Positions 1-5,984 are shown, counted from the stretch's first letter. The stretch: DNA of 7,395 nucleotides from Actinomycetota bacterium (GCA_005885015.1 VAYG01000070.1:1-7395), one strand, 5' to 3'. Translations and numbers: made by a program. The notes: generated by a model from the letters alone, not told the origin.

Positions 1-1
1 C

Positions 2-253
2 GCCGTCGTGGCGCTCAGGCATCGGGGCGAGCATCCTCGCGTGGAGGCCCGCCTCTCGGCCACGCTCCAGGCAGTGGCCGGGTCCGGTCTGGCCGCTCGG
101 CAGGTCGAGGCTGAGGGGAGCTCGGCGCTGGAGTGGCTGTTCTCTCTGATCTTGAAGGGCGACTTCGTCTCGACCTATCTGGCGATCCTCCGGGGTGTCG
201 ATCCCACGCCCGTGCCGGTCCTGACCGGTTTGAAGGAACGCCTGCCCCGATGA
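2..253 (+). CDS. Bifunctional phosphoglucose/phosphomannose isomerase, C-terminal end (5' partial)
   Basis: Only the last 83 codons are in the window; the reading frame is open from base 2 and ends at TGA 251-253. The visible part reads as the end of the second SIS (sugar isomerase) domain of the bifunctional phosphoglucose/phosphomannose isomerase family, a cytoplasmic enzyme that interconverts glucose-6-P or mannose-6-P with fructose-6-P. The supporting signature is the C-terminal block SLILKGDFVSTYLAILRGVD followed by PTPV and a terminal LK.RL, which resembles the family's usual GDF.S.YLA.L.GVDPTPV ending. An RGEHPRV element near the left edge also fits. The active-site residues lie upstream of the window. 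Its stop overlaps the start of the next gene (ATGA), so the two are probably co-translated. The family call rests on C-terminal motifs alone. Confidence 0.8.
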   Translation, partial: AVVALRHRGEHPRVEARLSATLQAVAGSGLAARQVEAEGSSALEWLFSLILKGDFVSTYLAILRGVDPTPVPVLTGLKERLPR

Positions 254-1119
254 GGGCGCCGTCATCGCGTCCCGGTCCCGGGGACACGCTCGCGGCCGAA
301 GCCTCCGCCCGCGTGCGAGAGCGCTCCTCGCTCGAACCCGCGCTCGCCGTGGTCGTCGGGTCCGGGCTCAGGGCAGCGGTGGAGGAGGACCTGGAACCAG
401 AGCGCCACTTCTCCTATGAGACGCTCCCCGGCTTCCCCCGGTCCACCGTCCCCGGGCACGCCGGCCGCCTGGTGATGGGGACCCTGCACGGCGTGCCCGC
501 GGCAGTCTTCTTCGGTCGCTTCCACCTGTACGAAGGCCACGGGATGGGGGCCGTCACGCTGATCCCCCGGCTAGCAGCCGAGCTCCGGGCGGCCACGCTC
601 GTCCTCACCAACGCGGCGGGGGGGCTGGACCCCGCGCTCCGCCGGGGCCAGCTGATGCTCATCGAGGACCACATCAATCTCCTGGGGGCCAATCCGCTGG
701 CCGGGTGGCGGTTCCCCGACGGCACCCCCGCCTTCGTCGACCTGTCCGCCGTGTACGACCGGGAGCTCCGGGCCCACGTCCAGGACGTGGTGGGCGAGGC
801 CGGCGTCGACCTCGGGCGAGGGGTCTACGCGGCGGTGCCGGGGCCCACCTTCGAGACGGCCGCGGAGACCGAATTCCTTCGAAGGATCGGCGCTCATGCC
901 GTGGGCATGTCGACGGTCCCGGAGGCGGTGGCCGGCGTGGCGCTCGGAATGCGTATCCTCGGGGTCTCCTGCATCACGAACGTGGCCGGCGAGCCGGGCG
1001 CGCACGAGGACGTGCTGGCGGGAGCGGCCGAGGCGGTGGGAGCCCTTCGGGACGTATTGGGCGGGGTGGTCCCCCGGATGATGGGCGAGACGAGGGAGGG
1101 TCGATGGATTGCGACGTGA
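250..1119 (+). CDS. Purine nucleoside phosphorylase (trimeric, PNP/MTAP family)
   Basis: A 289-aa cytoplasmic enzyme that phosphorolyses a purine nucleoside to free base and ribose-1-phosphate. Visible signatures, with human PNP equivalents: phosphate-loop GSGL with Ser38 (S33); PGHAGRL with His70 (H64); GRFHLYEGH with Arg90, His92, Tyr94 and Glu95 (R84, H86, Y88, E89); TNAAGG; GPTFETAAE with Phe201 and Glu202 (F200, E201); GMSTVPE with Met220 (M219); ITN with Asn244 (N243); and AHEDVL with His252 (H257). Asn244, where MTA phosphorylases carry Asp, predicts 6-oxopurine (inosine/guanosine) preference, and His252 predicts a 5'-OH substrate. The loop between Asn244 and His252 is several residues shorter than usual. 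ATG 250 was chosen because it overlaps the upstream stop and is preceded by AAGGA at 233-237; the open frame further upstream lies inside the preceding gene. The 3' end overlaps the next gene by 16 nt. Confidence 0.9.
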   Translation: MRAPSSRPGPGDTLAAEASARVRERSSLEPALAVVVGSGLRAAVEEDLEPERHFSYETLPGFPRSTVPGHAGRLVMGTLHGVPAAVFFGRFHLYEGHGMGAVTLIPRLAAELRAATLVLTNAAGGLDPALRRGQLMLIEDHINLLGANPLAGWRFPDGTPAFVDLSAVYDRELRAHVQDVVGEAGVDLGRGVYAAVPGPTFETAAETEFLRRIGAHAVGMSTVPEAVAGVALGMRILGVSCITNVAGEPGAHEDVLAGAAEAVGALRDVLGGVVPRMMGETREGRWIAT

Positions 1120-2360
1120 AGGACCTCGGCCTGGCCGAGAAGGGGCGCGCTCGGATCGAGTGGGCCGATCAGGAGATGCGCGTCCTGGCCCAGATCCGGG
1201 GCCGCTTCGAGAAGGAGAAGCCGCTCGCCGGCATCCGCATCGGGGCCTGCCTGCACGTGACCACCGAGACCGCCAACCTGCTTCGGACGCTGGTGGCGGG
1301 CGGGGCGGTCGTGGCGGTGTGCGCATCTAATCCGCTCTCCACCCAGGACGATGCCGCGGCGGCCCTGTGCGAAGACGACATCGCGGACGTGTACGCGATC
1401 AAGGGTGAGGACAACGAGACTTATTACGGCCACATCAACGCCGTCCTCGATACCAGGCCCCAGATCACCATGGACGATGGGATGGATCTGGTGGCCACGC
1501 TGCACAAGGAGCGCCGCGACCAGCTTTCCGATCTGATCGGCGGCACCGAGGAGACCACCACGGGGGTCATCCGGCTCCGGGCCATGCAGACCGGGGGCGT
1601 CCTCGCCTATCCCATCGTGGCCGTCAACGACGCCGACACCAAGCATCTCTTCGACAACCGCTTCGGGACGGGGCAGTCCACCATCGACGGGATCGTCCGG
1701 GCGACCAACCGGCTCCTGGCCGGCCGGACCCTGGTCGTGTGCGGATACGGCCAATGTGGTCGGGGCGTGGCTTCTCGGGCTCGGGGCATGGGCGCTCGGG
1801 TGATCGTGACGGAGGTAGACGCGCTCCGCGCCCTGGAGGCGGTCATGGAGGGGTTCGAAGCGATGCCGATCAGGGAGGCCTGCAGGATCGGTGACGTGTT
1901 CGTCACCGTGACCGGCGACACGTCGATCCTCCGCCGCGAGCATTTCGACGCGATGAAGGACGGCGCGGTCCTGGCCAACTCCGGGCATTTCGACGTGGAG
2001 ATCGACAAGTCTGCCCTGGCGGAGATGGCCACGGACGTGCGGCGGATCCGGGAGTTCGTCGACGAATACAAGCTGCCGGACGGGCGGCGGCTGAACCTGC
2101 TGGCTGAAGGGCGGCTGGTGAACCTGGCCGCGGCGGAGGGTCATCCGGCGGCGGTGATGGACATGTCCTTCGCCAACCAGGCCCTGGCCGTGGAATGGAT
2201 CGTGCAGCAGCGAGGGAAGCTCGAGCCGAAGGTGTATGGCGTACCGGCGGAGATCGATCGGGAGGTGGCCGGGCTGAAGCTGGCCGCGATGGGGATCGAC
2301 ATCGACGAGCTCACCGAGGAACAGGCGGCCTACCTGTCCTCCTGGGAGCACGGCACCTAG
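1104..2360 (+). CDS. ahcY: S-adenosylhomocysteinase (Thermotoga/archaeal-type)
   Basis: A 418-aa NAD-dependent hydrolase that reversibly splits S-adenosylhomocysteine into homocysteine and adenosine, relieving inhibition of methyltransferases. Residues matching human AHCY: Asp125 (D131), Glu149-Glu150 within EETTTGV (E155-E156), Lys180 (K186), Asp184-Asn185 (D190-N191) and His295 in NSGHFDVEID (H301). His347 lies in GHPAAVMDMSFANQALA. The Rossmann nucleotide loop is GYGQCGRG, residues 214-221. Cys195 of the human enzyme is Thr189 here (FGTGQS). The protein ends at SWEHGT and lacks the KPDHYRY-like tail of eukaryotic and many bacterial enzymes, as in the shorter Thermotoga/archaeal subtype; some members of that subtype act on S-inosylhomocysteine. 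ATG 1104 has a GGGAGGG ribosome site a few bases upstream. The 5' end overlaps the phosphorylase gene and the stop abuts the next start, so it lies mid-operon. Confidence 0.95.
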   Translation: MDCDVKDLGLAEKGRARIEWADQEMRVLAQIRGRFEKEKPLAGIRIGACLHVTTETANLLRTLVAGGAVVAVCASNPLSTQDDAAAALCEDDIADVYAIKGEDNETYYGHINAVLDTRPQITMDDGMDLVATLHKERRDQLSDLIGGTEETTTGVIRLRAMQTGGVLAYPIVAVNDADTKHLFDNRFGTGQSTIDGIVRATNRLLAGRTLVVCGYGQCGRGVASRARGMGARVIVTEVDALRALEAVMEGFEAMPIREACRIGDVFVTVTGDTSILRREHFDAMKDGAVLANSGHFDVEIDKSALAEMATDVRRIREFVDEYKLPDGRRLNLLAEGRLVNLAAAEGHPAAVMDMSFANQALAVEWIVQQRGKLEPKVYGVPAEIDREVAGLKLAAMGIDIDELTEEQAAYLSSWEHGT

Positions 2361-2780
2361 GTGCCGGGCCCGGATCGACCGGGGCCCGACCGGGTGGCCG
2401 AGTTCAGGGCGGCGGGCCGGACCCTGTTCTCCCTGGCCCTGGTGAAGGGGAGCGAGGGCAACCTCTCCGTGTTCGACGGCCGGACGCTGGTCATCACCCG
2501 CTCGGGGGTCTCGCTGGCCGAGATCGAACCGGCGGACTTGGTGGTTGGCGCCCTCGGCGCGGACCTGCCCGGCGCCTCCGTCGATCTGGAGGAGCATCGT
2601 CGCCTCTACGGGCGCCGCGGACCGGGCGCCATCGTCCACGCCCATCCCCCCGGGACCGTGCCGGAGGGGGCGGCGGGACCGGGGGCCCACGGCGTCTACG
2701 CCTACGCCGACGAGCTGGAGGCGGCGGTGGAGGAGGTCGTGCGCTCGACCCGTCGCGATGTGGGAAGGACGCGCCGGTGA
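2361..2780 (+). CDS. Compact class II aldolase/adducin-like protein (possible MtnB or Ald2 role)
   Basis: A 139-aa protein related to the class II (zinc) aldolase/adducin fold, whose members are usually near 210 aa. Visible in order: an N-terminal helix region, the GSEGNLSV loop (GS.GN phosphate-binding motif), TRSGVSL, a helix with His79 and Tyr83, the metal motif HAHPPG with His93 and His95, then a third candidate ligand His110 in AHGVYAY followed by a helix. The stretch between the HAH motif and the third His is about 15 residues instead of about 60. The catalytic/metal-side Glu of FucA aligns with Asp75. GTG 2361 directly follows the upstream stop, with GGGAG at 2344-2348; GTG 2394 is an alternative. 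The stop overlaps mtnA by 4 nt (GTGA). Next to mtnA the candidate roles are methylthioribulose-1-P dehydratase or the DHAP-shunt aldolase. The truncation makes activity uncertain. Confidence 0.7.
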   Translation: MPGPDRPGPDRVAEFRAAGRTLFSLALVKGSEGNLSVFDGRTLVITRSGVSLAEIEPADLVVGALGADLPGASVDLEEHRRLYGRRGPGAIVHAHPPGTVPEGAAGPGAHGVYAYADELEAAVEEVVRSTRRDVGRTRR

Positions 2781-3886
2781 AACCCGTGGAGTGGCGCGAC
2801 GGCGTCCTCCGCATCCTGGACCAGACCCGGCTGCCGGCCGAGGAGCGGTTCATGGTCCTGCGCACCCCCGAAGATGTAGCCGGAGCGATCCGAGCCATGG
2901 CCGTGCGAGGAGCGCCGCTGCTGGGGATCACGGCGGCCTTCGGCCTCGCGCTCGCCGCGAACCGATCGGACGCGCGGAGTGCGAAAGCATGGCTTCGCGA
3001 CCTCGATCGGGCCGGCCGGCTCCTGGTGGCGAGCCGGCCGACCGCCGTCAACGTCGCCTGGGCCGTGGACAGGGTCCTCGGCGCGGCTCGGAGCGACGAC
3101 TCCGCTCCGACGCCGGGCTCGGGGCGCGGAACGTGGCGGGTCGACGACGCGCGCCGGGCTGTCGCTCGTGAGGCCCAGGCCATCGCATCGGAGGACGAAA
3201 CGGCGTGCCTGGCGATCGCGCGGCTGGGGGCGGAGCTGTTGCCAGACCGAGCGAACGTGTTGACGCACTGCAACACCGGCGCGCTGGCAACCGGAGGCGT
3301 TGGAACGGCTCAGGGTGTGATCGTCGCGGCGCACCGGTCGGGGAAGAGGATCCACGTCTGGGTCGACGAGACGAGGCCGGTCCTCCAGGGCGCGCGGCTG
3401 ACCGCCTGGGAGCTGCGGCGGGAGGGCGTGCCGATGACGCTCGTGGCGGACACCGTGGCCGGCTCGCTCATGGCGAAGGGATCGGTCGATGCCGTGATCG
3501 TGGGAGCGGACCGCATCGCGGCGAACGGCGACGTGGCCAACAAGGTGGGGACGTACCAGCTGGCCGTCCTGGCCCACCATCACGGCGTTCCTTTCTACGT
3601 CGCTGCACCCCTGTCCACCGTCGACTTCACCTGCCCGTCCGGGCTGGACATCGTCGTCGAGGAGCGGGACCCGGAAGAGGTGCTGAGACCATCGGGCATC
3701 CCGATCGCTCCACCCGGCACGCCGGTCGCCAATCCCGCCTTCGACGTCACCCCGGCTGGCCTGATCTCGGCCCTCATCACCGACCGAGGGATGGCCCGGC
3801 CGCCCGACCGCGCATCGATCCGGCGCCTTCGAAAGGTCCGGCCGGGGGAGGCGGCGGGATCCGGCGGATGGGAGGCGGCATCCTGA
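2777..3886 (+). CDS. mtnA: S-methyl-5-thioribose-1-phosphate isomerase
   Basis: A 369-aa cytoplasmic isomerase of the eIF2B-like MtnA family that converts the aldose 5-methylthioribose-1-phosphate to methylthioribulose-1-phosphate in methionine salvage; relatives also handle 5-deoxyribose-1-phosphate. Signatures: RGAPLLGITAAFG near residue 45, RPTAVNVAWAVDR, LTHCNTGALATGG with catalytic Cys165, DETRPVLQGARLTAWEL, and GADRIAANGD with catalytic Asp245, followed by NKVGTY and PFYVAAPLSTVD. Cys165 and Asp245 correspond to Cys160 and Asp240 of the Bacillus enzyme. GTG 2777 is preceded by GGGAAGGA (2762-2769) at 7-nt spacing and overlaps the upstream stop; MtnA similarity begins at residue 3-4 (PVEW), so the open frame upstream is not coding. 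A polar insertion around residues 110-125 (DDSAPTPGSG) is probably a surface loop. The C-terminal 20 residues are low-complexity and basic. Confidence 0.96.
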   Translation: MKPVEWRDGVLRILDQTRLPAEERFMVLRTPEDVAGAIRAMAVRGAPLLGITAAFGLALAANRSDARSAKAWLRDLDRAGRLLVASRPTAVNVAWAVDRVLGAARSDDSAPTPGSGRGTWRVDDARRAVAREAQAIASEDETACLAIARLGAELLPDRANVLTHCNTGALATGGVGTAQGVIVAAHRSGKRIHVWVDETRPVLQGARLTAWELRREGVPMTLVADTVAGSLMAKGSVDAVIVGADRIAANGDVANKVGTYQLAVLAHHHGVPFYVAAPLSTVDFTCPSGLDIVVEERDPEEVLRPSGIPIAPPGTPVANPAFDVTPAGLISALITDRGMARPPDRASIRRLRKVRPGEAAGSGGWEAAS

Positions 3887-4599
3887 TGGTCCCGGCGACC
3901 GATGCATCGGTGGGCGATGTGCCGATCCGGGTACAGACGCGATTCGAGCGCTTCCCGGCTTCGATCAAAGGCGCGTTCGTCATGGCGGGAGCTGACGGAA
4001 ATCCGCACGTGGTGCGCATCGAGTCCGCCGACGTGGTCCGGTCTCCCGGCGGGGTGGTCAAGCCCGTCCCCCTTGAGGATCGCCAGCTCGACGTGGCCCC
4101 GGCCCGGGATCTGTTCGTGCCGTTCGAGGTGGCGGTGGTGGAGATGGAACCGGGCTGGTACCGCCTGACGACCTCCGTCCGGGTCGACGGCGGGCGCGTG
4201 TGGGGGTTCGAGAGCCGCCCGTTCACGATCCCCTGGCCGCGAAACGACGTGCGGCGGGGGACCGTGGTGGTCGGGCGCTCGGTCCTGGCGGGGACCTCGA
4301 CGTTCCTGGTCGATCGGATCGAGCTCGGGGCCGACGCCTCGATCGTGGTGTGGAGGCCCGACCCGCGGAAGGGAGAGGCGGCCCAAGAGGAGACGGCCGG
4401 TGAGGCCATTCTTCTCGCCGACGGCGACCGGCTCGACGCGGTGCCCGGCGGGGCGAGCTCCCGCGCGTTCGCGCCCCGCGTTCCGGGTGAGCGCCGGTCG
4501 GTGAGCTATCCGGTTCCAAAGGGAACCACCAAGCTCGAGGTCGTCGTCTACCTGGGCGAGGGATCGCGCTCCGAGCCCCTGCCGGTCTCATTGGCCTAG
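3886..4599 (+). CDS. Hypothetical protein, unrecognised family
   Basis: A 237-aa protein I do not recognise. It has no obvious signal peptide or membrane segment, so it is probably cytoplasmic. The sequence alternates hydrophobic residues in a pattern suggesting mostly beta structure. An N-terminal half (about residues 12-118) ends in PFTIPWP (112-118), and a second half begins with RGTVVVGRSVLAG and ends in a strand-like KLEVVVYL segment. Aromatic anchors include GWYRL and VWGFES. The two halves may be related beta-sandwich domains, but I see no clear internal repeat. ATG 3886 shares its A with the mtnA stop (TGATG) and has GGGAGG at 3870-3875; an in-frame ATG at 3868 inside mtnA would add six residues and has a poorer ribosome site. 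It is the last gene of the coupled run, so it is probably co-expressed with mtnA. Function unknown. Confidence 0.85.
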   Translation: MVPATDASVGDVPIRVQTRFERFPASIKGAFVMAGADGNPHVVRIESADVVRSPGGVVKPVPLEDRQLDVAPARDLFVPFEVAVVEMEPGWYRLTTSVRVDGGRVWGFESRPFTIPWPRNDVRRGTVVVGRSVLAGTSTFLVDRIELGADASIVVWRPDPRKGEAAQEETAGEAILLADGDRLDAVPGGASSRAFAPRVPGERRSVSYPVPKGTTKLEVVVYLGEGSRSEPLPVSLA

Positions 4600-4654
4600 C
4601 GATCGGCGCCCGAGCTACTGGGCATGTCGGTGGTGGTCCATACCCTGCTGAGCG

Positions 4655-5425
4655 TTGCGCAGGGTTCTCGACGTCTTCTTTCCGCCTCGGTGCGTGGGGT
4701 GCGGGCACGGGTCGTGGCCGTTCTGCCGGGACTGCTGGTCGAACATGGCGTTGCTCGACCCGCCGGGTTGCGTCAGATGCGGACGGCCGCTGGAGGTCGC
4801 GGTCGAGCGATGCGTGGACTGCCCTCCCGTAGCGGTGACCTGGGCGCGGTCGCCGTTCCTGTACGAGGGGCCGGTGCGGCGGGCCCTCATGCGGATGAAG
4901 TTCGCCGGGCTCCGCTCGACGGCTGACGCGTTCGCGCCGTGGTGCGTGTGGGCGCTGGCACGATCGCCCCCGGACCGGCCGCCCCCGGCCGTCACCGGCA
5001 CACCCGTGGTCCTGACGTGGGTGCCCCTGGCGAGGGGGCGGCGCCGTACCCGTGGATACGATCAGGCCGAAGCCCTGGCCCGGGCGATCGGACGGATCAC
5101 CCGCTGGCCCGTTCGGCGGCTCCTCGAACGGACCGTGGAGACGGCGGCGCAAGCCCGCCGTCCCGGGCGGGAGCGCCGCCGCGCGCTGCGGGGCGCCTTC
5201 GGGATCGTGGCCACTCCCCCCGAGCTCGTCGTGCTGGTCGACGACGTCCTCACCAGTGGGGCGACGGCGGCGTCGTGTGCGGAGGCGCTGCGGGCGGGTG
5301 GGGCGCGACGGGTGGGCCTTGTATGCGCGGCTCGCGCGCTCGGAGGGCCCGTACCGGCCCGTTGTTATAATCCGCGCGGGTTCCAGCCTGGGTCTGTGGT
5401 TGCCCGAGGGACGTTCTCTCGGTAG
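4655..5425 (+). CDS. comF: ComF family protein (zinc ribbon plus phosphoribosyltransferase domain)
   Basis: A 256-aa ComFC/GntX-type protein; relatives are needed for DNA uptake in competent bacteria, though many ComF proteins occur in species not known to be competent. The N-terminus has two cysteine clusters: Cys13/16 with Cys24/27 (CVGC, CRDC) and Cys39/42 with Cys53/56 (CVRC, CVDC), a zinc-ribbon arrangement. The phosphoribosyltransferase part includes VPLARGRRRTRGYDQAEALA and the PRPP loop LVDDVLTSGAT (residues 194-204). TTG 4655 is the first possible start after an in-frame stop at 4649-4651 and puts FFPPRCVGCG at the usual place near the N-terminus; the next in-frame GTG would cut the first CxxC. 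No convincing Shine-Dalgarno is visible. The conserved domain ends near residue 227 (CAARA). The last ~30 residues overlap the promoter and 5' helices of the downstream RNA and look unconserved. Confidence 0.9.
   Translation: MRRVLDVFFPPRCVGCGHGSWPFCRDCWSNMALLDPPGCVRCGRPLEVAVERCVDCPPVAVTWARSPFLYEGPVRRALMRMKFAGLRSTADAFAPWCVWALARSPPDRPPPAVTGTPVVLTWVPLARGRRRTRGYDQAEALARAIGRITRWPVRRLLERTVETAAQARRPGRERRRALRGAFGIVATPPELVVLVDDVLTSGATAASCAEALRAGGARRVGLVCAARALGGPVPARCYNPRGFQPGSVVARGTFSR
5363..5371 (+). promoter_or_regulatory. Extended -10 promoter (TGT-TATAAT) inside the comF 3' end
   Basis: TGTTATAAT is a perfect extended -10 element (TG-n-TATAAT) in a very GC-rich setting. No TTGACA-like -35 is seen at the usual distance (5343-5348 reads GAGGGC), consistent with an extended -10 type. 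The expected start, about 7 nt after the box, is G5378, which is exactly the first base of the long closing stem of the downstream RNA. It would drive the leader RNA and probably hpf. Confidence 0.65.
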
Positions 5426-5619
5426 TCGATGCCAGCCGCAGGCGAAACGACCCACGTAAGGCGACCCTTGGTCGCTGAGCATGGTGCGGCTTAGATGTAA
5501 GCCCTGCCTCGGTCCGGCTCCGGCCGGGCGAGAGAAGGCGCTAAGCCGCCTGAATCAGGCGGCGATCCCCTCTGCAGGCGAGTGTGGGGCCAAAGACCAG
5601 GTCAGCCAGGCTGGGACCC
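5378..5619 (+). ncRNA. Structured leader RNA upstream of hpf, probable raiA-motif RNA
   Basis: About 242 nt with extensive complementarity and no convincing coding content of its own after comF ends at 5425. The closing stem P1 pairs GGGTTCCAGCCTGG (5378-5391) with CCAGGCTGGGACCC (5606-5619): 14 bp, 13 Watson-Crick and one G-U. P2 continues inside it, 5392-5399 with 5590-5597 (7 bp, one mismatch). Internal hairpins: 5404-5410/5416-5422, 5461-5466/5470-5475, 5488-5493/5498-5503, a stem 5508-5511/5529-5532 plus 5514-5518/5523-5527 capped by a C(UCCG)G tetraloop, and 5545-5551/5557-5563. A further pairing, 5451-5457 with 5582-5588, is possible. Raised family: the raiA motif, a large structured RNA known from comparative genomics in Firmicutes and Actinobacteria just 5' of raiA (hpf). 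The assignment rests on position and structure; I could not test the consensus nucleotides. No U-rich terminator follows, so it may be a 5' UTR or be processed. Confidence 0.7.
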
Positions 5620-5663
5620 CTTCCCCGGGAGCGGACGACCGGAGGAGCGACGAAGGGGGATGG

Positions 5664-5984
5664 ATGGATCTCGTCCTCAAGGGCCGGGGGGTTCGCATCA
5701 CCGCGCGCGTCCGGGCTAGCGCTGAGCACAAGCTGGCCAAGATCGGCCGCGTCGACCCCCGGGTGACCAGGCTGGAGGTCGAGGTCACCAGGGAGACCAA
5801 CCCTCGCATCACCGAGAGCCATCGCGTGGAGGTGGCCTGCTCGACGGCCCGCCACGTGTTCCGGGCCAGCGCCGGCGGATCGGACGTCGACTCGGCGCTG
5901 GACAAGGTGATCGATCGGCTGGAGAGCCAGCTCGCCAGCTACCGGAGCAAGTTGCGCCGCCGCCGGCAGCCTCCGGCCCTGTAA
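5664..5984 (+). CDS. hpf: Ribosome hibernation promoting factor, short form
   Basis: A 106-aa single-domain HPF/YfiA (RaiA) protein that binds in the decoding channel of the 30S subunit and silences ribosomes in stationary phase or stress. It fits the family's beta-alpha-beta-beta-beta-alpha pattern: LVLKGRGVRI, the helix VRASAEHKLAKI, RLEVEVTRE, HRVEVACST, HVFRASAGGSDVDSALDKVI, then a helix ending in a basic tail (KLRRRRQ, residues 96-102). It lacks the C-terminal dimerisation domain that makes the long HPF typical of many Gram-positives (about 180-230 aa). ATG 5664 is preceded by GAAGGGGG (5652-5659) a few bases upstream; an ATG at 5660 is out of frame, and the in-frame open region back to 5481 lies in the structured RNA. 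The promoter at 5363-5371 is its likely source of expression. Confidence 0.88.
   Translation: MDLVLKGRGVRITARVRASAEHKLAKIGRVDPRVTRLEVEVTRETNPRITESHRVEVACSTARHVFRASAGGSDVDSALDKVIDRLESQLASYRSKLRRRRQPPAL

Noticed and set aside
250..1119. Annotation of the phosphorylase as MTA phosphorylase (mtnP)
   Set aside because: It would fit the mtnA neighbourhood, but Asn244 (Asp in MTA phosphorylases), His252 and the GMSTVPE motif point to a 6-oxopurine nucleoside phosphorylase.
894..2690. Very long open frame on the minus strand (598 codons)
   Set aside because: It is antisense to the well-supported phosphorylase, S-adenosylhomocysteinase and aldolase genes, and its His/Arg/Gly/Pro-rich translation is typical of shadow frames in GC-rich DNA.
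2195..2776. In-frame upstream extension of mtnA
   Set aside because: It lies inside the S-adenosylhomocysteinase and aldolase genes, has low-complexity Arg/Gly-rich translation, and MtnA similarity with a good ribosome site begins at GTG 2777.
3205..3885. In-frame upstream extension of the 237-aa hypothetical protein
   Set aside because: It overlaps conserved mtnA coding sequence in another frame and is Arg/Gly-rich; ATG 3886 has a good ribosome site and is coupled to the mtnA stop.
4624..4926. ATG-initiated + frame overlapping the comF start
   Set aside because: Its translation has no recognisable motifs and it overlaps the comF zinc-ribbon region in a different frame.
5426..5660. A metabolite riboswitch (cobalamin, c-di-GMP, c-di-AMP or SAM classes) ahead of hpf
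   Set aside because: I could not find the diagnostic core motifs of these classes; the position upstream of hpf fits the raiA motif better.
5481..5663. N-terminal extension of hpf back to 5481
   Set aside because: It lies in the structured RNA, has no HPF similarity, and ATG 5664 starts exactly at the domain boundary with a purine-rich ribosome site.
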